Assembly (NCBI RefSeq): GCF_000204055.1 | Contig: NW_006768785.1 | Span: 248,001-312,000, forward strand | DNA length: 64,000 nucleotides | DNA from: Melampsora larici-populina 98AG31 | Lineage: Eukaryota; Basidiomycota; Pucciniomycetes; Pucciniales; Melampsoraceae | Reading direction: 5' to 3' | In this document: positions 35,101 to 46,066 of the stretch, one piece after another | Layout of the letters: every line of letters begins with the position of its first letter | Position numbering within the stretch: the first letter of the stretch is position 1 | Position numbers and translations under genes: made by a program | Notes under the pieces: generated by a model | The model's database searches: none | Told to the model about the DNA's origin: nothing | What the model saw: only the letters and a program-made list of their open reading frames with translations

Positions 35101-38089
35101 CAATAATTTGAATACTCGTCCTTGTTAGTTCTCTTTTGAATGTTTATTTTGAAGGGAAACAAACAAAACTGAATGACGTTTCATTTATTTTTTTGTAGCT
35201 TTATCTGCTGTTGGTGGTAGTGGTAGTAGTAGTAGTAGTAGAATACCATCAGAGAATCAAAAAGAAGGAAAATCAAATACTCAAAGTCCAAAGAAAGTTG
35301 GTAAACGGTCACGTACTATTAGTGTAACTAGTCATGAAGGTTAGTTCTTTCAGTCTTTTTAAACCAAATGTCAGGTAAGGATAATCAACTCATCTTTTTT
35401 ACTTTGATACAATGAACTTGTGTAAATAATGATCAAGATTCTCAAGAGAGAGGTCTAAGGAAGAGAAGAAGGTCTAGTAAGTAATCTTTTTCAAATTCCT
35501 GTTTTCTCTTCTTTCGTTTACTAAATTTATGTTTTATTGCTTTGGTAGATCGAATCAAGCAAAATGATACAAGTTACTCTGGATTCAGTGGTATGGTTGT
35601 CGAAGACAATGAAGAACAGCTTACTCAGAATGGTTCGGAGACTACTGATACTGAACTTACAATCGAAGCTCCTCAGGCAATGGTGGTAGAGGAAGTTGAA
35701 CCTTTGATCGAAACTCCTGAGGTGAAGACGTCAGAGGAAGTAGATGCTAACTGCGAGGACACGATCGAAGTCGCGAGCAAGAGTAATGCAGAGCCCAATA
35801 GAGAGCTTGACCACAACATGACAGACGCGGACGGTTTCACAAAAAGTAGTGTTGATAAAGATGTAGAGGAAAGTCCGGAGAGCTTTACAGAACTCGTCGA
35901 CAGCGGTAGTGGCGCCGAGGGGGATAAATCAGTAGGGAACGAGGAAGAGGTTCAAAGTTTGGATAAGACTGTTAAAGATCAAAGTACGTGTGAGGTCAAT
36001 TTTCTGGGGTGAAAAAGGAGACGAATGCTCAATTGAGAACCGATTCATGTACAGGTCTTAAACTTCCTTCTGGAGCCGGACATGAAGAGAACACGTACGA
36101 TCCTGTCAATATATCTTCTACAAAACGATTAGTCAATTTTGTTATAGCAAGTAAGGAGAAAGGAAAAGAAGTTGAACGACTGGAAGGAGAAAAGAGTGGA
36201 ACAAGCCTTAGATCTCCTAGTTTCTTAAGTATGAGTAGTAGTACTATGAATCATACGAAAGAGGTGGTGGTGTTATCTGGAACTCGAATGAGTAAGTTAT
36301 TATCATTTATTCAACATGGGGAACACAGATCAACTAATTTTCTTGGTTTCTTTTCATTGGTTTAATAAGGTTTGTTACTCGGTAGAAGCTCTAGTACTTC
36401 TTTGGCGATTGGTGGTGAAGTTGAGGAGAAAAGATCCGATGAAATAGAAAAGAACGTGAATGAGGAGCAAGTAACTTGTCAAGATCCTGCTACCGAGGGA
36501 GGTAATATACCTGAAGGATCACATGACCTGCTACTCGAAAGTCATTCTACCACCCCCATCGGTGATGCGGAAGTGGAGCATTCTGATAAACTTTCAAGTC
36601 GCGAAGGTCATCATTCTACCGTCATTGCCAACGATGAGAAGAGTGATACGCCTAATTGGACACCTGTAGATGAAAGTTCACTAGATATCAAACCAACAGC
36701 CTTCTCATATACTCTATCGGAATCTCTGGAAGCAAACCCATGGGCTGAATTGGCTCCTCCTAACACCACTCGTACTCAAGTCGATAGCACTGATCAGTGT
36801 GAGAAGAGTATTGAAAGTGTAGATATCCCTACATCAGCAAATAGCCGATCGATACGAAAAAGTCGCCAGATGCTCTCACCTGTTGTTGTTATCCCGTACA
36901 ACCCGTTGAGGTATTTTGACCCCAAAGGAAGAGGTACAAGTCAGAGTAGTAGTAAGCAGAGTAGTAGTCAAATCGATCATGACTCTGGTAGTCGACCTAT
37001 CGGTAAGTTGTTTTCGAGATTTGTTAATTTATTGTTAACATCTGTATCAGTAGCTTATGAGATGAAATCTGTATGATCTTAGCTCGCACACGATCTCAAG
37101 CTCGTCTTCGGATGAGCTTAGAACACTCGTCGAGTAGTCAGCTATCATCACATTCTCCACAGCCCTCCTCGAATATCAGTCAAGTTGATCTTCATACAAC
37201 CGGGGAATCGAAGTCAAGGGAAGAGAAAAGTCTAGAAGATGAAGATCAGTCTGATGATGACGACGAAGATCAGTCTGATGATGACGACGAAGATCAGTCT
37301 GACGATGAACTTGAAGAGATAAGTAACACCAGAAAGCTTGAAGATGATAGGTCGAATGAAAGAGTGATGTGTGAGTCTTGACGTTCGAATTAAATGTGGT
37401 CAAATTGGTGGCTTACCCATCTTTTCTCGATATGAGAAAACAATAGCACCCGCCACGAAACGTCCTCGGCGTTCCGAGATTGGTTTAGATTCTTATCAAC
37501 CAGATTCAATCCTTTTAGAACGAGTCACACGATCTGAACGACCTTTGACACGTTCTTCATCTCGTTCAGATCAAGGCTTAGAGAATGTAGATGGAAGTCA
37601 GAAAGGGGAATTAAGCCATTCAAAGATTGATCCTGATTTATTGAGGGTTCAATTAGATCGATCTCATTCTGTATCTTCTAGATCATCGAGTGGAAGTAGA
37701 AAAAGTTTGAGGAGTCGCACGCTTGGTCAACGGAAGGAGCCTGAGGTGCCAAAAGGGCCAATGGTAAACCAAGATGGTAAGTTTACTCATTTGTTATCAG
37801 TAAGTAAATCTCATTCGAAGAAAATAACTAATTATCTTTCACTTCGATTTTGTTTAGATCATTCAGTGGTGAATGAAACAAATGAGTTGGTTGAGAGCAC
37901 ACAAGATATCAGGGTAAGTTTGTTTAACTTACATTTCACTTCACCAACAAACAAACTGACCAGACGTTTCTTAAACTCATTCCTTTGAAGGCTCAAGCAG
38001 AGAATTTTTCAACTGAGAAATTATTGAAGTTGACTAGAGTTACAGCAAGTTTAGTTGAAGAAAGACTATCAAAGAAAAAATCAAAGTGA
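29172..38089 (+). CDS. Rif1-like telomere/replication-timing protein, 2616 residues
   Basis: Fourteen exons: 29172-31799, 31874-32059, 32134-33969, 34060-34840, 34962-35123, 35199-35339, 35438-35476, 35549-35983, 36055-36291, 36370-37002, 37083-37370, 37447-37776, 37858-37913, 37991-38089. All frames close. The start is the ATG at 29172. From about residue 530 to 1260 a helical-repeat region resembles the Rif1 N-terminal domain (LRCIALFWSWPRCMVNFAEA, LPVIGTFNHIFKSQSLGLN, LLGLGALEQLIKQIP). The N-terminal 500 residues are Ser/Pro-rich and hold a PP1-docking RVxF-type motif (KSVVF, residues 73-77) and a SILK-like PILK (278-281). The last 1000 residues are disordered, acidic and serine-rich. Rif1 recruits PP1 to restrain origin firing and acts at telomeres and in DNA repair. 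The assignment rests on the helical region plus the docking motifs. Confidence 0.72.
34450..34677 (+). repeat. Two tandem 114-bp (38-residue) repeats in the Rif1-like gene
   Basis: Two adjacent copies encode GSGSNV..., a conserved MERTDQ, a KKD segment and FKRSRSSSLSSI. The second copy begins at 34564. Both end in an Arg/Ser-rich block suitable for phosphorylation. Confidence 0.85.
37241..37312 (+). repeat. 24-bp tandem repeat coding for acidic DQSDDDDE units
   Basis: About three copies of a 24-base unit give EDQSDDDD repeats in exon 11 of the Rif1-like gene. Frame is preserved. Confidence 0.8.
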
Positions 38090-39860
38090 AATGATGAGGA
38101 TTGAATGATGAAATGATTGAATGATATTGAGTTATTTTTTGTTTTGGAAGGTTTTGGGTTTAAGAAAGTTGGTTTTTTAGATTAATAAATTTTGTAAGAA
38201 TTGATGGTCATTTTTTGATTTACTTGAATTTTCTTGGTTTGGTTTGGATGATTTATTTATTTATTTTTCTTTGGAATTACTTATGATTATTGATTTTAAT
38301 ATAAAATTTTAAATGGAAACAAAACAATTGATTTTGAATTATAGGATTTTTATTATATTGGACATATACAATCTTTAGTTTATTTATGATTTGTTTAGAT
38401 TTAGGAAAACAAATATAATTTCATTTTTTTCTTTGTTCTTGGACTTTGGTTTTGGGTTTCTTGAATTGGATTTTTGATATTTGTATCACTTGATTACTTT
38501 TTTTTTCATGAAGAGTATCACTCGTAAGTAGGTATTTGTATCTCATTACATTGTATCACAATTGATATTCACATAAGATAGTGTATGAAGCGTCTTGACA
38601 ATGACAAGAGGCACAGCATGCAACTTCGAGTCTGCCTTTTCCTTCACAAGTAGCAAGATGAATTTGGAGAAAGGAGCTCAGCATGACACAGAGGTGGAAA
38701 ATTTTAAAGTACTTGGATTGCCTGACACAAAAAACATTGAAGTTGATACCCCAGACTTGCCCATGTGTTCTTGCACATATTCTTTTGGTTTATTGATATT
38801 AGATTATGGTATTTTTACCTCTTGGCTTTTCAAAAGAGTATCTCATTAAATTACATTTGCATAACATACCCAGTTTTCACCACATTATAATAAAGTACAT
38901 CAAATCTCTATGGAAGATCAAATTCATCAAAATCCTGCCTTTTAATCTGCAGGCAATGTCTTCATCTCAATGAAAAAAATGTTGATCAGTAATCTTAGCA
39001 TTTCAAAGATATGTATGATACCCGTGGACTTGCAGATTTCTTCTGATGGAAAGAATTTAGAACCCAGGATCCCTCTTAGGGGAGGGCAGTTTGGAACCTT
39101 CCCTGTAATCACCGTTCTTAAATCCCTTTGCGCCAATCAAATTCCATGTAGCACCTCAATATAACGTATTGTCACATCATTCCACTTTCGTCTGTGTTGG
39201 ATTATGGTTGCACTCTATATGCACTTTCCCGTTCTCCACTGTGCTAAATGAAATTGACCACATATTACTACGTTACAGTCTATCCTCCTCGGAGTTGCCG
39301 GTCATTTAAACAATGGATCATTCAAATGCTTACAAGGTGGATCAGGTCGATGGATCACCGTGATACGTCTTACTAAATGCTCGGTGCTCGCATTCTTACA
39401 AGAATCTCAGAGTAACTTTAAGTTGTTCAAATCTTCTCGGTGTTTGAACCTATCGCTTACCTGGACCAATGCATCTAGCATTGAATCGCCCTCTATTATA
39501 CTGAAATGTACATGGAACTCAGAGGCCAGAGTTGACAAAAATTAACAATCAAGTACATTGACAAAGGGCAAAAGACCTGTGGCTGTGCGAGTGGAATAGC
39601 TGTCCAATTACGTTCCAATCTGGATATAGTGGCAAAGTGGTATGACGCCTATCTGTGAATGTGAACGTTCCTAGAGCTTGTTCGGAAGCTTCTTTTGGAA
39701 ACGTTCCCATTTTTCCGCGAATCCGACCATGCCCTCGGCAATTCTGCGCTGCCCTTGCGCAAAAAAGTCGAACTTGACCTGCCCTATATAATTTCTCAAC
39801 TTGAGCTCAATATCTGCTTACATCTTTTCGTCGTTCAACTCCCTTAATATTCGCCTCGCC
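38090..39860. other. Intergenic between the Rif1-like and membrane-protein genes
   Basis: No convincing gene. 38090-38560 is very AT-rich and probably the 3' end of the Rif1-like transcript. A TATATAA box for the downstream gene lies at about 39784-39790. Confidence 0.5.
39784..39790 (+). promoter_or_regulatory. TATA box of the membrane-protein gene
   Basis: TATATAA about 75 bases upstream of the ATG at 39861. Confidence 0.5.
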
Positions 39861-41782
39861 ATGTCTCAAATTATCCAAGATCGAATCCTTCACTTTGTTC
39901 TTCACTTACCTGCGGACATCAATCCATACCAGGCGACAGCTGATTATATCGCGACCTTCCTTCTAGTGCGTCTTGATCTCCCAAACTCATTCTTTGTTAA
40001 ACAGTTTTCTGATCTGACTTCTCTCTGTCGACTTCCGCAGCCATGCCCACAACCCTCCTGGTCGCGTTATGTTCAATACGTTATTGCAGTAGAGTTTTTA
40101 ATGTGAGAGCCTCTTGCTTCTAATGCGTACAACAACATAAAAGTCAAGTTTTGTTGATGAATTATTTGACACTGGCCCAACTGCCTGTTCAGAATGTTTC
40201 TTCAATCAACTTATATCCTTTATGCCCGCTCCAAGACAAAGAAAATATACCATATTGGCTTGAATGCCAGTGAGTGGATTTCAAGTCATTTTACTCCGAT
40301 TAATTTTGCACAGAAGCTGATCCGCTCCTTCAGTGGGACTGATACAACTTGATCGTGCAAACCACTGTGCATTTATGGGATACAAAGTTGAATCCGGGAA
40401 CGGTCCCAGATTTTTTCCCAAATTTCCAAATACCGTTTTTAGCGGTAGTTTGGATATTGGGAAAAAATCCGGATTTTTTTAACTTTGAATCCCCGGTTGC
40501 TCCATCCGCCATTACACCTCTTTTTTCCCAAATTTCAACTCGATTTGGAAATTTGGGAAAAAATCCGGGACCGTTCCCGGATTCAACTTTGTATCCCATA
40601 ATTGTGTTACTTTCTATACAGTATCCGTAAGCTGGCCTTTTCTAACTTCGGCTAAATTTAAGATGTTGATCTGACATATCCCCTTGAAATATTCAAGTCG
40701 CGGTGATCGAAATTATCTGCGAAGAGTTTGAACGATCTGGTCAATTAGACCAGAGATGGCCCAAATTCATACTGGGCGTTAAATTTACCGTCACGGTTGC
40801 ATGCGCTAGGTGAGCCTTTATGACTTATTACGCCATCTTATTCGTCGCGACTGACATGATCAGAGACTCTGTAGCAGTAAGTAATTTGACTCGATGTCGA
40901 TCCTTGATCACATATTGAGAAAATGTTTTCCGACTAATAACAAACGGCCATTCAGTCATACTTTGGCTGTGCGTCTGCCATTTTGCTTTGGTCAAACAGA
41001 GAGCTGTTTCACGAAGCCCGAATCCCACAGGAAGATTGCTCTCAACCACAGCAATTTGGGCATTGAACATATCATTGTTGGTATTTGTATTTGCACCTAC
41101 TGGTAAGTTTATTCTTTCAATGCAACGGTACATAAAACTCTCTAAGACTCTCTTCATATCTTAGCCGCGGTTGTCACCTCCTTCTTCCAAGTTACCTTGA
41201 AGTATCACCGCGCCAAAGACCTGGTGATTCCCGTTGTTCAACTTCTACGGGAGTCGGCGCCCTCCTGTTCACCAGCTACTTGCAGCGTGACTCGTGTGCT
41301 ATCTCAAGTCATTGCAATCACACCGGCAAAACCCCATATGGTTAGTTTTTTTTTTGAAATGTAGTGGTATGAGCTCAACTGAAGATATAAGTTCATTCCT
41401 TCAATTAGGATCTTGTGGTGCATTACACCGTGGTGGGTTCAGATTCTTATATATTCTTTGATATATTAACATTTTTGGTAAGTCCTTCATTCATGTGTAA
41501 GAGATCTCAATCTAAAAACGCATGCTTCAATTTATATCAGCTCTATATTCCATTTGTATATTTATTATTCCAAAGCTTCAAGACTCGAAGAGAATTGGAT
41601 GTTTCAGTCCAACGACAACTGCAAGGAGTCTTTTTGAACACCGTGATAGAATTTGCAGTCATATTCTTAAATCTCCTTTTACAGCCGTTGTAAGATCCAT
41701 TGGCAGTTTTTCGAGAAGGTGTGTCGTCACCGGATTTTTCTCTCAAAGTCCAAAACTCAAAAATTTGGCACTTTCAGACTAA
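39861..41782 (+). CDS. Putative multi-pass membrane protein, 332 residues, unknown family
   Basis: Eight exons (39861-40102, 40193-40269, 40698-40809, 40864-40876, 41000-41102, 41165-41340, 41409-41477, 41576-41782) join in frame. Exon 4 is a 13-nt microexon, supported only by frame closure. The N-terminus has the pattern LPADINPYQATADYIATFLL. Hydrophobic segments occur near VQYVIAVEFLIMFLQSTYIL, FILGVKFTVTVVCA, ISLLVFVFAP and VAVVTSFFQV-like parts, compatible with four to seven membrane spans. I recognise no named family. The C-terminal tail is basic and polar (FSRRCVVTGFFSQSPKLKN). The third intron is long because a 223-bp MITE lies in it. A plasma-membrane receptor or transporter role is possible but not shown by any motif. 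Confidence 0.68.
40377..40600. mobile_element. MITE (Tc1/mariner-type ends) inside an intron
   Basis: Near-perfect inverted arms of about 57 bp begin TGGGATACAAAGTTGAATCC at the left and end with the reverse complement at the right, just before 40600. The arms are flanked by TA on both sides (TTTA left, TAATT right), as in Tc1/mariner insertions. There is no coding capacity. It sits in the third intron of the membrane-protein gene. Confidence 0.8.
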
Positions 41783-42215
41783 ACTATACTGTCCTTGACA
41801 AAAGATCGGACAGACAAGTTCAGCATTTCTTTAGATTTCCATCTCATACGTCTTCGTAATCTCCCTCACTCGTCTCTCAATTCCGGCTATCCATCACCCC
41901 AACGAATGGCCGGAAAAACCCTTCTCCAAAGGCCAATCATGTCACTCGATAGGAAAGGACCCTACTGTTCGATATTCAAATACTCCACCTCCAACCTGCT
42001 CCATCAATTCGCCACGATCCTTCATTTTGATCTCATCGAATCGATTTTCATTTTCACACTTCGCGTATTATCTACCAAATTGACACTATCGTCGTATCAA
42101 TTTTATCCGTTTATTCATCACAAACTCTCTTTCAAACTTCTTCCGTTCCATGTTCGTAGTATCCATCCTATTTCACATGATCCTATGTTAATCTTGATTT
42201 TTCCAGTGTTCCGAA
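41783..42215. other. Intergenic, promoter region of the next gene
   Basis: About 430 bases with no gene. It contains the 3' flank of the membrane-protein gene and the presumptive promoter of the gene starting at 42216. Confidence 0.4.
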
Positions 42216-44179
42216 ATGTCCAACTCTCCTTTGACGGCACCGGCTGCGAACCCCTCGGCTGCCCACATGAACCCTTGTGAGTCCATCTTTAACACAACCT
42301 CTCTTGACCTTCCAACTGATTCTTTTTCGATCTTCAGTGTTTGAATTGCCTGATCAACGGGTTGGAGACGATAGGCGAGCAACCTGTAACAGACAAGATC
42401 CTCTATTGAAAGTCGGCACTCCCGGTCGAGATGTTTTCGATCAAAACAATTTGATGACTTTCGAGGTCAGATTCAAGATTTATACCGATCAGGAGGTCAA
42501 TATAAATTCTCCGGATCCAAGCGCTCCCAAGGTCGCGGCTGGTAAGAAGGCTGCAAAGAGTTCCAAACTTAACCTAATCGATTCCAAAGCAATCAACAAC
42601 GGCAAACTCGAACCAAAAATTTGCCCCTTTGGCAAGAGTTTGATTGAATTCAAGGAGATGGTGGCTGATGCCTGTGAAAAGTACGAGGGTGGGATGAAAC
42701 AGATCATTCTCACTAGTCCATTATCCCCCGATTTAAAGTGGGTGGCTACTATCGGACGCTCCAAGTTCCATCTCGCGGATTATGATCAATGGCAAGGTTT
42801 GGTCACTTCTCTTGAAAAATCTACAAATAAGAAATGTATTGTTGCCATTGAAAACGATAAGGTGCAAGTCAAGGCTAAGGAGGTTAATATGGCAAGTTAT
42901 GTTTCTTCTCAATGTTCTCCTCTTTCTTACTCTTTCTTTGTTGAGTCTAAATCTTTTGCTTTGACAGGCATCTGCTACTAAGAAGCTTATCACCATGACT
43001 ACGGGAGGCGGGTCAGGCGTTCAAGAATCCGAGGTGAGTGATTATATTTAATATTTTGCCTTTTTTTATTGAAATCCCCCGGTTCTATCTTCCTTCACAG
43101 GAAGCGGTGAAAGAAAGAGAGTTGCATACTCTTGCGAACGAGATCTTTAGCAAACATGCTATTGAAAAGTCGAACGGAGGACCTGGAAAGACACTAACTA
43201 CGCCCTGGGATCCCACCTGCCAATATAAATTGACTTACCACGGTGCCTGGATTTGGGCGCAAGGAGCTGTAAGTGCTAATTTCCACCCTTTCGACAACAA
43301 AGTTTGCTAACTTTGTTCTATTAATATAGGTGGCCAACATTGCGACCACTGACATACCGCCGAATACTTCCGAGTTCCGCTACGAGATCAAGAAGAATCG
43401 GTGGATCCACCCAGACATGGGGGTGGATCATCATGTTCAACTTCGTTTACAAGATAAATCTCGACGACCAGGAGGATTCGACTCTGCAAATGGTCCTTTT
43501 CAAAACTCTCGATCGGTGGATCCGGTTCCAGGAAGCCCCCTATCTACCCAAAATCCTTGCTTTCCCATTCTAGCTCCATGCCCGATATGAAGTCCGACAT
43601 CGTGAAGATAGGTGAAAAACGGGTTGCCTCCAACCCGGGTGAGATGCTTGATATCAAGCCAGATCTGAAGAAGATCAAGGTTGACCCGGGTGAGCTAACT
43701 TTTTTGGAATAGCTGCTTGGATATAATAACTAACTGGAGATGTTTTTATTGACCTGCTGCAGATTTCAGCAATACCATCAACGAGCCAATTTATGTCTCT
43801 AGTGAGTTTGAAAGCAACTGGGTAAGTGACAGTGACACTCGCAGCATCTCGATCGAGTTCGAGCGCCCCTCGACCTCTCACTCGGTCGAATTGGAAAAGT
43901 TCCTGGCCGACTGCGACATTGGGTTTGAAGATGACAAGACACGAACCCTGATCAAAGAAGCTGGGATTCAGTCGTGGACCGACTTCATCCCAAGCCTCCA
44001 GGTGACTGAAAGCAGTCTGACCTCCAAGGGTATCGACCGTCAAATAGCTAACCGGCTTATGACTGAAGCTCAATCTCGTTTGTCAAATTGTGAGTGGTTT
44101 GTTTGTGCCTTCCAAAGTGTCAGGCTTGGAACTGACTCTTCGGCCTCGATCCGTGTTTATGTTTACGCTTTCAGTGTAG
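42216..44179 (+). CDS. Uncharacterised protein with SAM-like C-terminal segment
   Basis: The start is the ATG at 42216. Exons 42216-42276, 42338-42891, 42968-43033, 43101-43268 and one from 43330 join in frame; then the frame is unclear between about 43430 and 43580. Coding resumes with SSSMPDMKSDIVKIGEKRV, spliced at about 43690 to a last large exon beginning DFSNTINEPIYV (43764) and ending near 44091, plus a short terminal exon giving Leu-stop at 44177-44179. The intron after 42891 starts with GCAAGT, a GC-AG intron. The body includes CPFGKSLIEFKEMVADACEK and ATIGRSKFHLADYDQWQG. The C-terminus (VELEKFLADCDIGFEDDKTR...) has the size and pattern of a SAM-like helical bundle. No function is assigned. 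The break near 43.5 kb may be an intron I could not place or a frameshift. Confidence 0.6.
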
Positions 44180-44429
44180 AATGTAACCCCAAAACACCGT
44201 CGGATTTGAAGGAACATCGAGGGAACTTTGATTTTGTTATCTATTCCCTTGTTCTCGTAGTCTCAATCCCGATGTTGCCCTATCTCCTTCCAAAAATGTC
44301 TAAGTGTGTCCAAAAAGTTGTCCGACCATGAATCCGGTCTATCTATTTGTCAAAAAGGTCTGAGCACAAGTCGAATGATGTCCAATCAACTTATTATTTT
44401 AGTGGCTCTTGTGTCTCGTGCCTCATGAT

Positions 44430-44650
44430 AAATTAAATCAAAATTGATTATATTTTTTCCATTCAAACAAATGACCCTAAGTTGAGTGAGAGCCGTAAGG
44501 ACCCCTCAATCCACTTGCTCTTATAATAAAAATATTGAATTAATTCCAAATTGATTATCTTTGATTGAATCAAACAAATGAACCTATGTCAAGTGAGAGC
44601 CGTGAGGTTCCCTCAATCAACTTAGTCTTATAATGAAAACATTGAACCTT
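44430..44650. repeat. Two tandem imperfect repeats of about 105-110 bp
   Basis: The unit containing AAATTGATTAT, then CAAACAAATGA, GTGAGAGCCGT and CCTCAATC, then CTTATAAT, occurs twice in a row (about 44432-44540 and 44541-44650). Each copy holds a partly palindromic core around GAGAGCCGT. Confidence 0.7.
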
Positions 44651-44951
44651 TCCAAATGTGTGTTCTTGCTGCCCAAAATCGTTCACATATTTATTCACAC
44701 TCGAAGAAGAGGCTCATCAAATGGAAGGCTTCCAAGCCCTTTAACCAAAAAGGTACTCTCAATTTTTTTTGTGAGCGTTCAGACTTAGTGTAAAAATGGA
44801 TGAAAGAAATCGATTGCAAGACTAACATACTTGCTAAAAAGACTAATGGCACACACTTAAGTAATTTTAAATATCAAGGATAAATGAAATTACGAAATAT
44901 AACATAGATTATCAAAGATTATCGAGATTTCAAAGAAAGATAAATCAAAGA

Positions 44952-46066
44952 TCAAACATAGCAACAACTGTGGAACATTTTGGTGCACAGATGTGCTGTG
45001 AATAAATTCATACAGGTCACAAAGATAGATACCTCTTCCCCAGCCACATTGATTGCACGATGCAGGGCTCTGCTTCTTTTCAAACGTGACTTAAGAGGTG
45101 AAAAGGCCAACTCGATCGGGTTGAAATCCGGTGAATACGCTGGAAGGTAGAGTAGCCGGATTCCACGTGTTTCGCAAAGTTCGGCGATGTTCCCTCCGTG
45201 ATGGATAGGAGCGTTATCCATCACAAGGACCGAATTTCGAGCCGGCCAAGGGTTCATAGCTGGCAACTACATATTTCATGAATCCATAAGTCCTCTGTTA
45301 ATACTGAAATGTGAGAAAGATGAACACTTACTAACTGATTTTCTAAGTAAGCCTCGAAATCGATTCTTGAGTATCCGCCAGGCTGGATAGCTAAGGCCAC
45401 AAGGCCTCCTAAGGAGATGGCTGGTAACACAGACCATCTCTGAGACCGAGTGGTCCTCTCGAGTCGCGCAGTGCGTGCACCACGAGGTGCTCGTGCGTAA
45501 TCGCGGTATAGATGGCGTTTGTTCACTGCAGTTTCATCTTTGTGAAAGATATCATATCAGTACCGGATCATAACTAAAGAAAAAAGAGGAACAAGTGACT
45601 CACCGGTGAAAACAAGGCATTGCGGATCGATGCCAAAGATGTGACCAATATAAGCGCCTCGCGCTTCTGCCGATTGATTTGGATGGACTGTGCGAGCCTT
45701 CTTGCGAGTCCATCCAAGTCGCAATCAAAGTTCGTTGGAAAGAGTCTTGAGGGAGACTACAAAACCAAAACGATTCAAGATTTTCTCTTGAAGCTCGTCT
45801 AAAAACAAGGTTGGATCGTGTTGAAGTGACTCCAGAATGAAATCCTGCTGAGCTGGCCCTAAAACTGGGCGAGCACCTGGAGTCAGGTGATTTTTGGGGT
45901 TTGTGATCACGGCTCGAGTGGTCTGATACAACTCGAACCAGCGGCGGACCGAAGAGAGGGAAACGTCGACGCCAAGGGTTGAAACAATGTCGTGGAGCCG
46001 CATGCCACACATGACCATCCGAACCACGACCAGCTTGATTTCGGTGGGATAGGTGTTGATGGGCAT
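44952..46066 (-). pseudogene. IS630/Tc1-mariner-type (DD34E) transposase, one in-frame stop
   Basis: The start is the ATG at 46066 (MPINTYPTEIKLVVVRMV), followed by a helix-turn-helix segment (LHDIVSTLGV...SSVRRWFELY). The first catalytic Asp is formed across an intron (VFT|DETAVNK, exon near 45600 joined to 45540). The second is in SVLVMDNAPIHHGG and the Glu in YSPDFNPIELAF, 34 residues later, so the triad is DD34E. The C-terminal exon runs to 44952. A TGA at 45725-45727 interrupts an otherwise continuous frame (TLSNEL, stop, LRLGWTRKKAR), so this copy is probably defective. I could not identify terminal inverted repeats. The short hairpin GCGACGA...TCGTCGC at about 46609-46626 lies upstream but has no mate found at the other end. 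Confidence 0.82.
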
